Shown here: one piece after another, positions 57,063 through 64,000 of the stretch
Position numbering within the stretch: the stretch's first letter is position 1
How the letters are laid out: each line of letters begins with the position of its first letter
Source of the DNA: DAOTXL01 sp034435455
GTDB lineage: Bacteria > Chloroflexota > Anaerolineae > JAAYZQ01
Direction: 5' to 3'
Assembly (NCBI GenBank): GCA_034435455.1
Contig: DAOTXL010000094.1
Span: forward strand, 62,001-126,000
DNA length: 64,000 bases
The notes under the pieces: model-generated
What the model saw: the letters and a program-made list of their open reading frames with translations, nothing else
Database searches by the model: none
Told to the model about the DNA's origin: nothing
Position numbers and translations under genes: made by a program

Positions 57063-60000
57063 CTATGGTGTGCCCTTGATGACAACAGGCAGGTAAACCT
57101 TCCAGATCAGAGGGGCTACGGTAACGGTCTGGGTGGTGACGGCCGTACCGCCGCAGTTGGTGGCGGTCAGGACCACGGTATAGTCACCGGGCAGGGTGTA
57201 GGTGTGGACGACGGTGACCCCCGCATCCTGGCCCCCGTCGCCGAAATCCCAGGTGAAGGAGATAGGCAGCGTGCCGCTGGCAGTGCCGGTGAAGGCCACA
57301 GCCTGGCCGACAAGGGGCTCCGGCGGCGCCCAGCCAAAGTCAACCCCCTGCACCGGCGTGCAGGATGAGCGGACAGTCAGGGTGTGAGTGGCGACGTCGG
57401 TGGCCCCCTCGCAGTTGGTGGCGGTCAGGACCACGGTATAGTCGCCGGGCAGGGTGTAGGTGTGGACGGCTGTGGCCCCCACCCCCTGGCCCCCGTCGCC
57501 GAAATCCCAGGTGAAGGAGATGGGCAGGGTGCCGCTGGCCGTGCCGGTGAAGGCCACCGGTTCGCCAACCAGGGGCGACGGTGGGGTCCAGTCAAAGTCG
57601 GCGTCGTACACCGGCACGCACGGCTGCCGTTCCAGGGCAAAGTCCTGAACCGTCTGGGTGCCGCTGATGACGGCAACGCGCACCTCCTCGCCGGGCAGGT
57701 AGCCGGGAGCGGTGGCGGTCATCGTGTACCAGTCGGCGCACAGCGTGCCGGAATAGAGGCCCAAAGCATCGGTCGTGAAGGTAAAGGTCTCGCCGCCGGT
57801 AAAGGCCACGGCGCTGACCGTCGCCCCGGCGATGGGGTCGCCTGTGCCGGCGTCGGTGACGGTGCCGGACAGCTCCCCCTCGCTGCCGGCCGGCGGCGGC
57901 GTGCCAAAGTTCGGATAAAAGTCCACGGCCACGCCGTCGGCGATGAGCGCCGGATCGCCATAGGCGTACTGGGTGGCCTCGGTGCCGGTGGCGTTCTCCA
58001 CGCCCACCACCACGTCGGTTGGATCGTTGACGGTCAGGAACTGGATCGCCACCTTGCCGGTGTCCAGGTCGAGGATGATCTCAAAGGTCTCGGGGTTGCC
58101 GTCGGGAAAGTGCTGCACCTGGTACCACTCGATGACATAGTAGCGGTCTGCCAGATAGGCGGTATAGATGGTGCCCTGAGCGCAGGAGGCGGGATTCAGG
58201 TCGGTGCTGAAGGCATAGATGCCGTTGTTGGGAGTGGCCGGGTCGGGGATGGGACCGCTCCATTTGCTGTCGCCGGCGCCAAAGGTGACGAGGCCGTTCG
58301 AACCGACATACAGGCCGGTGTAGGTCTGGCCGTAGAAGGTGAACGACCGGCCTGTCGGCAGGGGGACGTAGAGGTTCGAGTCGTCGCTCAGGCAGCGGGC
58401 GGTGCCGCCGCTGGCATCCATCCAGTCGAAGGCCGGGCCGTTGCAATGATCCGCCGTCCGCAGATAATAGTTCTGGATGGCCGGCAGGTCAAAGTTCTCG
58501 GTGAGGTTCTGATCCACCGTGACCTGGCGCTCGACTTTGGAGTGGCCTGGACTGGTGACCTGCATCCACCAGGTGCCCTGGGCCACTGTGGCCGAGTAGA
58601 CACCGCTATTCGGGTCGGCATCGGTGCTGACAGGCGTCTCTTCAAAGAGGATGTGGGCGGCCAATGGGTCGCCGGTCTGCGTTTCGGTGATAACTCCCGA
58701 CACGGTCCAGATGGGAGCCACCTCCAGGGTGATATTTTGGGTGGTGGTCAGGCCATCCTGGACGACGACGCCGCTGACCGTCCCGGGCAGGTACCCGTAG
58801 TGGGTGGCCGTGATGTCATAGGTGGCAGCAGGCAGGCTGCGGCTGTATTCTCCGCCGACATCGCTGCTACCGTGGAACGGCCAGCCGGTGGCTGTGTCCT
58901 GGAAGGTGATTTCGGCCCCGGCGATGGGCGTTCCGCTGCCGCTCTCCACCACCTGCCCCTCCAGGCTGCCCAGTCCCAGGCTCTGGGCCATCAGCACGGC
59001 CGCTTCCACATCGAGGATACCCCAGCCCCACACGTCGTTGGGATGGTCGGTGTAGGGCGGGCACTGGTTGCTGATTTTCGGCTCGGCCGTCTGTTTGAGG
59101 ATCATCTGCAAGATATCCACCTTGCCCGCCAGGGCCGGGTTGGCCGAGACGAGCAGGGCCACCGCACCGGTGACGTGGGGGCAGGCCATGCTGGTGCCCT
59201 GCATGGAGCTATAGCCGTTGCCCGGCACCGAGGAGCGGACGTTGACGCCCGGTGCGGCAATATCGGGCTTGACGAACTGATCGTGGCCGATGGTCACCGG
59301 GCCGCGGCTGGAAAAGCTGGCGATGGTATCGCCCTGGGCAAAGGCGGCGGTGGCCGTCACCTCCGGCCACTGGCCGGGATTGGTGATGGTGCCGCAACCG
59401 GGACCGGTGTTGCCTGCCGATTTGGCGTAAAAGATGCCGGCTGCGGTCAGGGTCTGGATGATGGGGTGATAATTGGTGCCGGCGCTGCTCCACGAATTGT
59501 TGATGACATGGGGAGCCAGGTTGGGGTCCGGGTTGTTGCCATACAGGTCGGTGGGGGCCAGGAACCATTGGAAACACTCGAAGGGGCCGACATAGGGGCT
59601 GCCGATGCCGGGGCAGGCGATCCATTTGGCGCCGGGGGCCATGCCGATCTGGTTGGCGCCGCCATCATCGCCGACGATGGTGCCCATGGTGTGGGTGCCG
59701 TGGCTGTCATAGTCGGTGGGCACGGTGGTCATACCGCCGTCGTACCAGTTGTAGTTGTGGTCGTAGAGACCACCGCCCAGGTTGCCCCGGTAGGAGTTGA
59801 TCAGCGCCGGGTGGTCCCACTGCACGCCGGTATCCAGGTCGCCGACCACAGCACCGGTGCCGGTGATGCCCAGAGCCCACACGTCGGGGGCGCCGACGCG
59901 GCTGATGTTCCACTCGACGGCTTCAGGCCCGGCCTTGACCGGGGGGGAGGGTTCGATGTCCAGGATCGGCTTGTGCTCATAGATGATCTCGGCCACGTCG

Positions 60001-60395
60001 GGGCGGGCAGCCATTTTCAGCAGCAGGGCCTTGTCGCCGCGCACCTTGACCATGTTGCGGATCCACATCGGCTTGAAAGAGACCCCCTCGGCTTTCAGGG
60101 CTTGCAGGAGGGGGCCTTGCGTTTTGGCGGCCACCTCGGTCAGGGCGTCATAGACGTACTGGCCTTTGGCCTCCTTGGTGGGCAGCGAGCTGGCGGCCGA
60201 CAGGTCGGCCTGGATCTTGAGAACGACATAGAAATCGGCCTGGCCTTCTGCTTCGATGACGGTCAGGATGTAGGGGTCAAAGGGGGCCAGGCCGGAGGGG
60301 GGTGGGGCGGGCGGGGGTGCAGCGACGGCCAACGGCACAGCCGTCAACAGCACGACCACCGCCAACCAGACGGTGAACGGAAAGGTTTTGTGCAT
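57063..60395 (-). CDS. Secreted S8 (subtilisin-like) protease, multidomain with PKD repeats (2)
   Basis: A 1110-residue paralogue. ATG 60395 follows AAGGAGGGAATACG. Signal peptide ~1-25, I9-like propeptide, catalytic Asp188 (DLDTGVQWDHP), His232 (DSHGTHTMG) and Ser402 (MQGTSMACPH). The same middle modules follow (YVGSNGLVTFGAGDSK). The C-terminus carries two PKD domains (ASGTLPISFTWDFGDGGQ occurs twice) instead of DUF11. It ends VYLPVVIKGTP. The shared N-terminal and middle part with different C-terminal domains suggests tandem duplication and domain swapping. Confidence 0.93.
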   Translation of the reverse strand: MHKTFPFTVWLAVVVLLTAVPLAVAAPPPAPPPSGLAPFDPYILTVIEAEGQADFYVVLKIQADLSAASSLPTKEAKGQYVYDALTEVAAKTQGPLLQALKAEGVSFKPMWIRNMVKVRGDKALLLKMAARPDVAEIIYEHKPILDIEPSPPVKAGPEAVEWNISRVGAPDVWALGITGTGAVVGDLDTGVQWDHPALINSYRGNLGGGLYDHNYNWYDGGMTTVPTDYDSHGTHTMGTIVGDDGGANQIGMAPGAKWIACPGIGSPYVGPFECFQWFLAPTDLYGNNPDPNLAPHVINNSWSSAGTNYHPIIQTLTAAGIFYAKSAGNTGPGCGTITNPGQWPEVTATAAFAQGDTIASFSSRGPVTIGHDQFVKPDIAAPGVNVRSSVPGNGYSSMQGTSMACPHVTGAVALLVSANPALAGKVDILQMILKQTAEPKISNQCPPYTDHPNDVWGWGILDVEAAVLMAQSLGLGSLEGQVVESGSGTPIAGAEITFQDTATGWPFHGSSDVGGEYSRSLPAATYDITATHYGYLPGTVSGVVVQDGLTTTQNITLEVAPIWTVSGVITETQTGDPLAAHILFEETPVSTDADPNSGVYSATVAQGTWWMQVTSPGHSKVERQVTVDQNLTENFDLPAIQNYYLRTADHCNGPAFDWMDASGGTARCLSDDSNLYVPLPTGRSFTFYGQTYTGLYVGSNGLVTFGAGDSKWSGPIPDPATPNNGIYAFSTDLNPASCAQGTIYTAYLADRYYVIEWYQVQHFPDGNPETFEIILDLDTGKVAIQFLTVNDPTDVVVGVENATGTEATQYAYGDPALIADGVAVDFYPNFGTPPPAGSEGELSGTVTDAGTGDPIAGATVSAVAFTGGETFTFTTDALGLYSGTLCADWYTMTATAPGYLPGEEVRVAVISGTQTVQDFALERQPCVPVYDADFDWTPPSPLVGEPVAFTGTASGTLPISFTWDFGDGGQGVGATAVHTYTLPGDYTVVLTATNCEGATDVATHTLTVRSSCTPVQGVDFGWAPPEPLVGQAVAFTGTASGTLPISFTWDFGDGGQDAGVTVVHTYTLPGDYTVVLTATNCGGTAVTTQTVTVAPLIWKVYLPVVIKGTP

Positions 60396-60447
60396 CGTAT
60401 TCCCTCCTTAAATTTTTGTGCCGGCGTTACAGCCGGATCCCTCAACT

Positions 60448-60460
60448 GGGGATATTCCCC
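60448..60460. promoter_or_regulatory. Palindrome GGGGATATTCCCC in the protease leader
   Basis: A 13-bp palindrome (arms GGGGA/TCCCC) lies about 15-25 nt after the -10 box of the protease promoter. It could be an operator or a leader hairpin. Confidence 0.4.
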
Positions 60461-60472
60461 GACGGTGAACAG

Positions 60473-60501
60473 AGTGTATCATGGACGGGCAGGAAAGTCA
60501 A
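60473..60501 (-). promoter_or_regulatory. Promoter of the protease genes
   Basis: Minus strand TTGACT (60496-60501), 17 bases, TACACT (60473-60478). The promoter overlaps the 3' end of the upstream glycosyltransferase gene (stop at 60479). Confidence 0.75.
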
Positions 60502-61600
60502 GGGGCCGCCGACCGCCGATCTGTTCAAGGAGTTCGTCGTAGTAGGGGGCCATCTGCCGCCAGTCAAAGCGGGCCATCTGCTGTTGCAGGGAAAAGCGGC
60601 GGATCTCCTCGATGTGGGTGATGGCGTACCGCAGGTGGGCCAGCAACCCCTCGAAATCGCTGTACAGGCAGGCGTCGTGGTGTTCGGGCGGGATCAGCTC
60701 CGGGTAGGTCAGCCGGCGGGGCAGGATCGGGAAGCAGCCGCAGTAGCAGGCCTCGACCACCGCCGCTCCAAAGAACTCGTGGACGGCGGTGGACACGACC
60801 ATGTCGGCCTGCCACAGCAGCCGGGCATAGTCGGCCATCTCTTCGGCATAGCCGAAATGGACGATGCGGTCGGGCAGGCGCTGACGCGCCTCCAGGAATT
60901 CGCCCGGCCGGTTGCGCTGGCTTTCGCCCAGCAGGATAAGGCCAAAGTCCAGGCCTTCATCGGCCAGGGTGTAGAGGGCTTGAAAGAAGGTCTGGGGGTC
61001 CTTGTCGTACTCCCAGCGGTGGTTCCACAGGATAAGGGGGCGGCCGGCATACCTTTCCGCCGGCCGATGAGCGTCCAGCCGGGCCAGGTCGAGGCCCAGG
61101 GGCAGGACCTGGGCTTTCCGGCGCAGGGCAGCCACGGCCCACAGTTCGTTATAGTCGGGAAAGTGTTTGAGGAGGCGGGGCAGTTCGTCGAGAAAGGCGT
61201 CCCGGTGATAGGCGGAGTTAAAGAACACCGCGTCGGCGCACAGGGCGCTGACGGCGTTGATAAAGCCGTAGTGCAGGTCCCGCTTCTCGCCCGGCAGGAG
61301 GGGATAGGTGAGCTGGTTCTCGTGGAAGTAGAGGGCCACCGGCACGCCGGCCAGCCGCCCTCCGGCAAGGGTCAGGAAGACCGGCAGGTTGAGCATCTCG
61401 GAAGCCAGGATCAGGTCGGGGGGCGGGTCGAGTTCCTGGGCCAGGCGCGCCAGGGTGACGGCGCCGCCCAGCATCCGCCACTTCCAGAAGCGGCCCGGCA
61501 GGGTGAGCAGGCGCACCGTGTGGCGGCTGTAGGCCTGATAGCCGTCGGCCCAGGCCCGGTGCGAGCCGGTGTAGTAGGGTTCGACAAGCCAGAGGTTCAT
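60479..61600 (-). CDS. QTMAN/GTDC1-like glycosyltransferase (DUF3524)
   Basis: A 373-residue GT-B protein. ATG 61600 (MNLWLVEPYYTGSHRAWADG) is used; a TTG 24 nt upstream is possible. The N-terminus, with LLTLPGRFWKWRMLGGAVTLA and YFHENQLTYPL, is characteristic of DUF3524, the family of tRNA-queuosine alpha-mannosyltransferase (GTDC1). The C-terminal half has WNHRWEYDKDPQTFF and EFFGAAVVEACYCGCFPILP, typical of a GT4 donor site. Activity on tRNA queuosine in this bacterium is inferred. It has its own promoter with a ~290-nt leader. Confidence 0.85.
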   Translation of the reverse strand: MNLWLVEPYYTGSHRAWADGYQAYSRHTVRLLTLPGRFWKWRMLGGAVTLARLAQELDPPPDLILASEMLNLPVFLTLAGGRLAGVPVALYFHENQLTYPLLPGEKRDLHYGFINAVSALCADAVFFNSAYHRDAFLDELPRLLKHFPDYNELWAVAALRRKAQVLPLGLDLARLDAHRPAERYAGRPLILWNHRWEYDKDPQTFFQALYTLADEGLDFGLILLGESQRNRPGEFLEARQRLPDRIVHFGYAEEMADYARLLWQADMVVSTAVHEFFGAAVVEACYCGCFPILPRRLTYPELIPPEHHDACLYSDFEGLLAHLRYAITHIEEIRRFSLQQQMARFDWRQMAPYYDELLEQIGGRRPLDFPARP

Positions 61601-61763
61601 GGGTTGGCGGGTTCCTCTGTTCAATCTGACTCGGCAAGGTCAAATTCGGATGGCGACAAGCCCGACCTGGATGGCCACGGATGCCCGGAAGGCAGGGGCC
61701 GTTCCCTGTCCGAATCCTTCTGTGTATCGGTGTCCGGGTCCGTGTTGTGCTCGAATCGCAATA

Positions 61764-61787
61764 CGTTGATCTACGTCGTGATCAACG
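61764..61787 (-). other. Leader hairpin of the QTMAN-like gene
   Basis: CGTTGATC (61764-61771) and GATCAACG (61780-61787) are perfect inverted copies with an 8-nt loop, located inside the predicted ~290-nt leader. No known riboswitch was recognised. Confidence 0.45.
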
Positions 61788-61893
61788 CTAATGCCTTGCA
61801 CCGCGTTCGCGCTGCCAAGGCCAGGGCGCCAACCTGGTCGTTATGTTATGTCCGACCCTCCCGTCATGGCGGGAAGTAGACCGGCTCCAGGCC

Positions 61894-61922
61894 AGTATAT
61901 CATTTTGTTCGCCGGGTGTCAA
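61894..61922 (-). promoter_or_regulatory. Promoter of the QTMAN-like gene
   Basis: Minus strand TTGACA (61917-61922), 17 bases, TATACT (61894-61899). Confidence 0.85.
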
Positions 61923-62110
61923 TTTCACAGCCCTCCACCCGGCTTGCTGGACCCCCCATCCCCATTGCCCGGTCTATGAGCATGAGGACAGGGCCGCCTC
62001 CGCCCATCTGGTCATGACGGAGGATCGGCCCGGTCATCAGCCACTGGGCGAGCTATTGCCGGACAGCGAGATGCACTTTCAGGTGCAGGTGTGGGTTGGG
62101 CGCGGCTGAC

Positions 62111-62166
62111 CACGAATGCCGACCACGAATAGGGCACGAATGGCGACCACGAATGGGGCACGAATG
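62111..62166. repeat. CACGAATG short repeats
   Basis: Five copies of CACGAAT(G) at 62111, 62124, 62135, 62148 and 62159, spaced 11-13 bp. Same family as 5235-5274 in reverse orientation. Confidence 0.7.
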
Positions 62167-62193
62167 GTCCGCTTTTGTCTGCGGCTACCGCTT

Positions 62194-62931
62194 CTACCGG
62201 GGACGGTCGTACAGCCCCTGCCGCGCATTGCGCCGCACCCGCAACAGCTCACGGGTCATGCGCCAGGCGTCTTGGAGCGGATTGATCTTGCTCTTTTCCC
62301 CATAGTACCAGGTCACCGGCACCTCGACGATCCGATAGCCAAAGCGGCGGGCAATGAACAGGATCTCGACGTCGAACCCCCACCCTTCGATTGTCTGGTA
62401 GGGAAAAATGGTCCGGGCCACGTCGTGGCGAAAGGCCTTGAAGCCACACTGGGTATCCTGGATGCCCGGCACGGCGATCCACTGCACCAGCAGGTTGTAG
62501 ACACGGCCCATCAGGTGGCGGTAGTAGGGTTCGTTGATGCGGCGGGCACCGGGCGCTTCCCGCGAGGCGATGGCCAGATCGTAACCGTCGAGCACCGGCG
62601 GCAGGAACTTGGGCAGTTCTTCGATGGGCACCGCCAGGTCGGTATCGCTGATGACCAGGTAGCGCCCCCGTCCCTGAGCCACCCCGCTCCTGACCGCGGC
62701 CCCTTTGCCGCCGTGGGGGTTGCGGATCAGGCGGATAAAGGGGTATTTGGCGGCAAATTCCTCGACGATGGCGGCCGTGGCATCCTGGCTGCCGTCATCC
62801 ACGACAATGACCTCGATCGGTTCGGCCTGCTGCTGCACAAAGGCCGCCACCCGTTGCAGGCTGGCCGCTATGCGGCGCTCTTCATTCCAGGCCGGGATGA
62901 TCACCGAGGCGAGCGGCTGGCTTTCTTCCAC
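62194..62931 (-). CDS. GT2 family glycosyltransferase (dolichyl/polyprenyl-phosphate type)
   Basis: A 245-residue protein with GTG start 62931 behind GGAGGGGACCAA. Typical GT2 motifs: SVIIPAWNEERRI, IEVIVVDDGSQDATAAIVEE, NPHGGKGAAVRSG, SDTDLAVPIEELPKFLP (metal-binding DxD), and QDTQCGFKAFRHDVA. It resembles dolichyl-phosphate beta-glucosyltransferases, which charge a polyprenyl phosphate with sugar. There is no C-terminal membrane domain. Own promoter at 63012-63040. Confidence 0.9.
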   Translation of the reverse strand: MEESQPLASVIIPAWNEERRIAASLQRVAAFVQQQAEPIEVIVVDDGSQDATAAIVEEFAAKYPFIRLIRNPHGGKGAAVRSGVAQGRGRYLVISDTDLAVPIEELPKFLPPVLDGYDLAIASREAPGARRINEPYYRHLMGRVYNLLVQWIAVPGIQDTQCGFKAFRHDVARTIFPYQTIEGWGFDVEILFIARRFGYRIVEVPVTWYYGEKSKINPLQDAWRMTRELLRVRRNARQGLYDRPR

Positions 62932-63011
62932 TTGGTCCCCTCCAGATGCGACGCACCTCCAACGGGATTCTGCTCACCAGGGTGGGTCGCACCTTCATTT
63001 TCCGTCTGCCA

Positions 63012-63040
63012 ATCATACACTGACCGGCTCACTTTGTCAA
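63012..63040 (-). promoter_or_regulatory. Promoter of the GT2 gene, -35 box overlapping an upstream stop codon
   Basis: Minus strand TTGACA (63035-63040), 17 bases, TATGAT (63012-63017). The TGA stop of the upstream gene (63037-63039) lies inside the -35 hexamer. Confidence 0.85.
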
Positions 63041-64000
63041 CCGCATTCGGTGAGGTCGCCGGGCACCCCATCGGCCGGGGGCGGGAGGAACCCCAGGTCG
63101 CGGAGCGCCTGGCGTAGCCGGGAAAAGTCCTCCTTTTTGACCAGGGCCGCGGTGGGCGAGAGCCTCTTGCCGATGAACGGACGGGTTTCGGGCAGGATCG
63201 CCAGTTCCTTCAGCACCCGCTCCTCCTTCACCTGCAACAGGCCCACCTCCTCCAGGCGGACCTGGCCGAACCGCCCGGCCCATGTCTGGAGTTGGGCGAC
63301 GACGGGGGCCGGGAGAGCTCCGGCGCTTGCCTGGCGCAAAAAGGCCACTATCTGTTCGACCCGCAGGCCCCGGCCCAACGCCCGGCCCAGCCCGCCCACG
63401 GTCAGGCGGTAACGGCACGGGCTCTCGCTTTCGAGATCGGCGAACCGCTCCAACTGAAAGCGGACATAGAGGTTGGCCGGCGGCGGCAGCTCGACGCCGA
63501 GGTCGGGATGCACGAGGATGGGGGGCGAGGTCGGAGCCGCTGACTCTTCTGCCGTCAGCCCCAGGAAGCGCGCCCCCGCTTCGGTCAGGCGGCAGAGGGG
63601 GCCGGCAGCGCCGGTTGCCACGGCGACGACCCCCAGCCAGCGCAGGACCCCCGTCAGCAGGTCGGCGATGAGCGCCCCCTCCACAGCGTCCCACGATTCA
63701 AACCCGGACAGGTAGTTGCCGGCGGCGTCGCGGAGGTACCAGCTCGTATAATCGCCGTCGGGGCGCTGAAAATCGGGGTGGGCCTCTTTGACGGCAGCCC
63801 CGAACGATGCCAATGACCACCATGCCTCCCCCGGACAGCGGGCCAGCAGCGCCAGCAGCGCCCGCCGGACAGGCCGGGGGTCGTAGCGCAGGTGCCAGCC
63901 GGTCCGTTCGTCGCACACCAGACCGGGCACCCGGCACAGATCGTTCCAGGTCGGGTCGTCGCGCCAGGCTTCCTGCAAGGTGGCCAGTTGCCGGGCCGGC
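63037..64000 (-). CDS. XPB/Ssl2-type helicase-associated domain protein (5' end beyond window)
   Basis: A frame open to the right edge; at least 320 residues are visible and no start is in the window (the codon at 63978 is an internal Leu). The C-terminal part, PILVHPDLGVELPPPANLYV, RLTVGGLGRALGRGLRVEQI and LPAPVVAQLQTWAGRFG, matches the helicase C-terminal_3 / XPB-associated domain common in Chloroflexota and Actinomycetota. No helicase ATPase motif is in the visible part. It may be a DNA-binding protein rather than a helicase. Function unknown. Confidence 0.75.
   Translation of the reverse strand, partial: PARQLATLQEAWRDDPTWNDLCRVPGLVCDERTGWHLRYDPRPVRRALLALLARCPGEAWWSLASFGAAVKEAHPDFQRPDGDYTSWYLRDAAGNYLSGFESWDAVEGALIADLLTGVLRWLGVVAVATGAAGPLCRLTEAGARFLGLTAEESAAPTSPPILVHPDLGVELPPPANLYVRFQLERFADLESESPCRYRLTVGGLGRALGRGLRVEQIVAFLRQASAGALPAPVVAQLQTWAGRFGQVRLEEVGLLQVKEERVLKELAILPETRPFIGKRLSPTAALVKKEDFSRLRQALRDLGFLPPPADGVPGDLTECG

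Larger units (their letters stand above)
61601..62193. other. 593-bp intergenic region between glycosyltransferase genes
   Basis: It contains the promoter at 61894-61922 and, in the leader, a perfect 8-bp stem CGTTGATC/GATCAACG (61764-61787). Around 61975-62105 a plus-strand frame (GELLPDSEMHFQVQVWVG) looks protein-like but has no start or ribosome site and may be a gene relic. The repeat at 62111-62166 closes it. Confidence 0.5.

Noticed and set aside
53658..60542. Two plus-strand frames of more than 1000 codons opposite the S8 protease genes
   Set aside because: The minus strand has signal peptides, catalytic triads and PKD/DUF11 domains. The plus frames are Gly/Val/Arg-rich shadows.

Overview
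The window is a 64 kb, GC-rich (roughly 60-65%) bacterial chromosome segment. The gene content fits a Chloroflexota (Anaerolineae-like) anaerobe or facultative anaerobe. The evidence is a branched-chain amino acid ABC operon, a very long multi-GAF histidine kinase, KaiC-like and phosphotransacylase genes, secreted S8 proteases ending in a VYLP[LV]VIK tail, an XPB-type helicase-associated protein, and many short palindromic repeats. The taxonomic call is an inference from these features; no rRNA or tRNA gene was found. Sigma70-type promoters are unusually easy to read here: most operons have a TTGACA-like box, exactly 17 bases, then a TATAAT-like box.

Layout. 1-4256 (minus): a sulfate-activation operon, sat - alkaline-phosphatase-superfamily enzyme - cysC - second alkaline-phosphatase-superfamily enzyme (cut by the window edge). 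4513-5145: a small membrane protein. 5429-13924 (plus): livJHMGF-like transporter genes continuous with pxpABC (5-oxoprolinase) and a DUF1445 protein, probably an uptake and catabolism operon for 5-oxoproline or glutamate-type compounds; a tandem array of GC hairpins separates the binding-protein gene from the permeases. 14108-16606: an ABC-2 exporter. 16817-17969: a coiled-coil membrane protein and a 73-residue protein.

18187-28929 (minus): one probable nine-gene operon read from 28.9 kb down to 18.2 kb: winged-helix protein, KaiC/RAD55-type ATPase, two small membrane proteins, a 1938-residue cytoplasmic histidine kinase with ten GAF domains, two phosphate-acyltransferase paralogues flanking a P-loop ATPase, and a 2[4Fe-4S] ferredoxin. 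29091-35672 (minus): a secA gene encoding 2193 residues, more than twice the usual size, because about 1300 residues, mostly ~63-residue repeats, interrupt the helical scaffold domain.

35857-46346 (plus): an iron / Fe-S / cofactor cluster: PadR-type regulator, Mrp ATPase, DUF5320 protein, two NifX-like proteins, zinc-ribbon protein, a selenocysteine-containing peroxiredoxin (in-frame UGA at the peroxidatic position, with a hairpin just downstream), HAD protein, an ABC-2 permease remnant, two ferredoxin-containing MinD ATPases, MBL-fold protein, YibE/F protein and an MbfA-like ferritin-VIT1 iron exporter.

46515-50465 (minus): a PocR-type regulator with an apparently leaderless mRNA, and a 1028-residue FAD / Fe-S / CCG oxidoreductase with a Met-rich tail. 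50526-53283: rtcA and an orphan sugar-type binding lipoprotein, divergent from back-to-back promoters. 53409-60395 (minus): two tandem secreted subtilisin-like proteases. 60479-64000 (minus): a QTMAN/GTDC1-like glycosyltransferase, a GT2 glycosyltransferase, and a helicase-associated protein that runs off the right edge.
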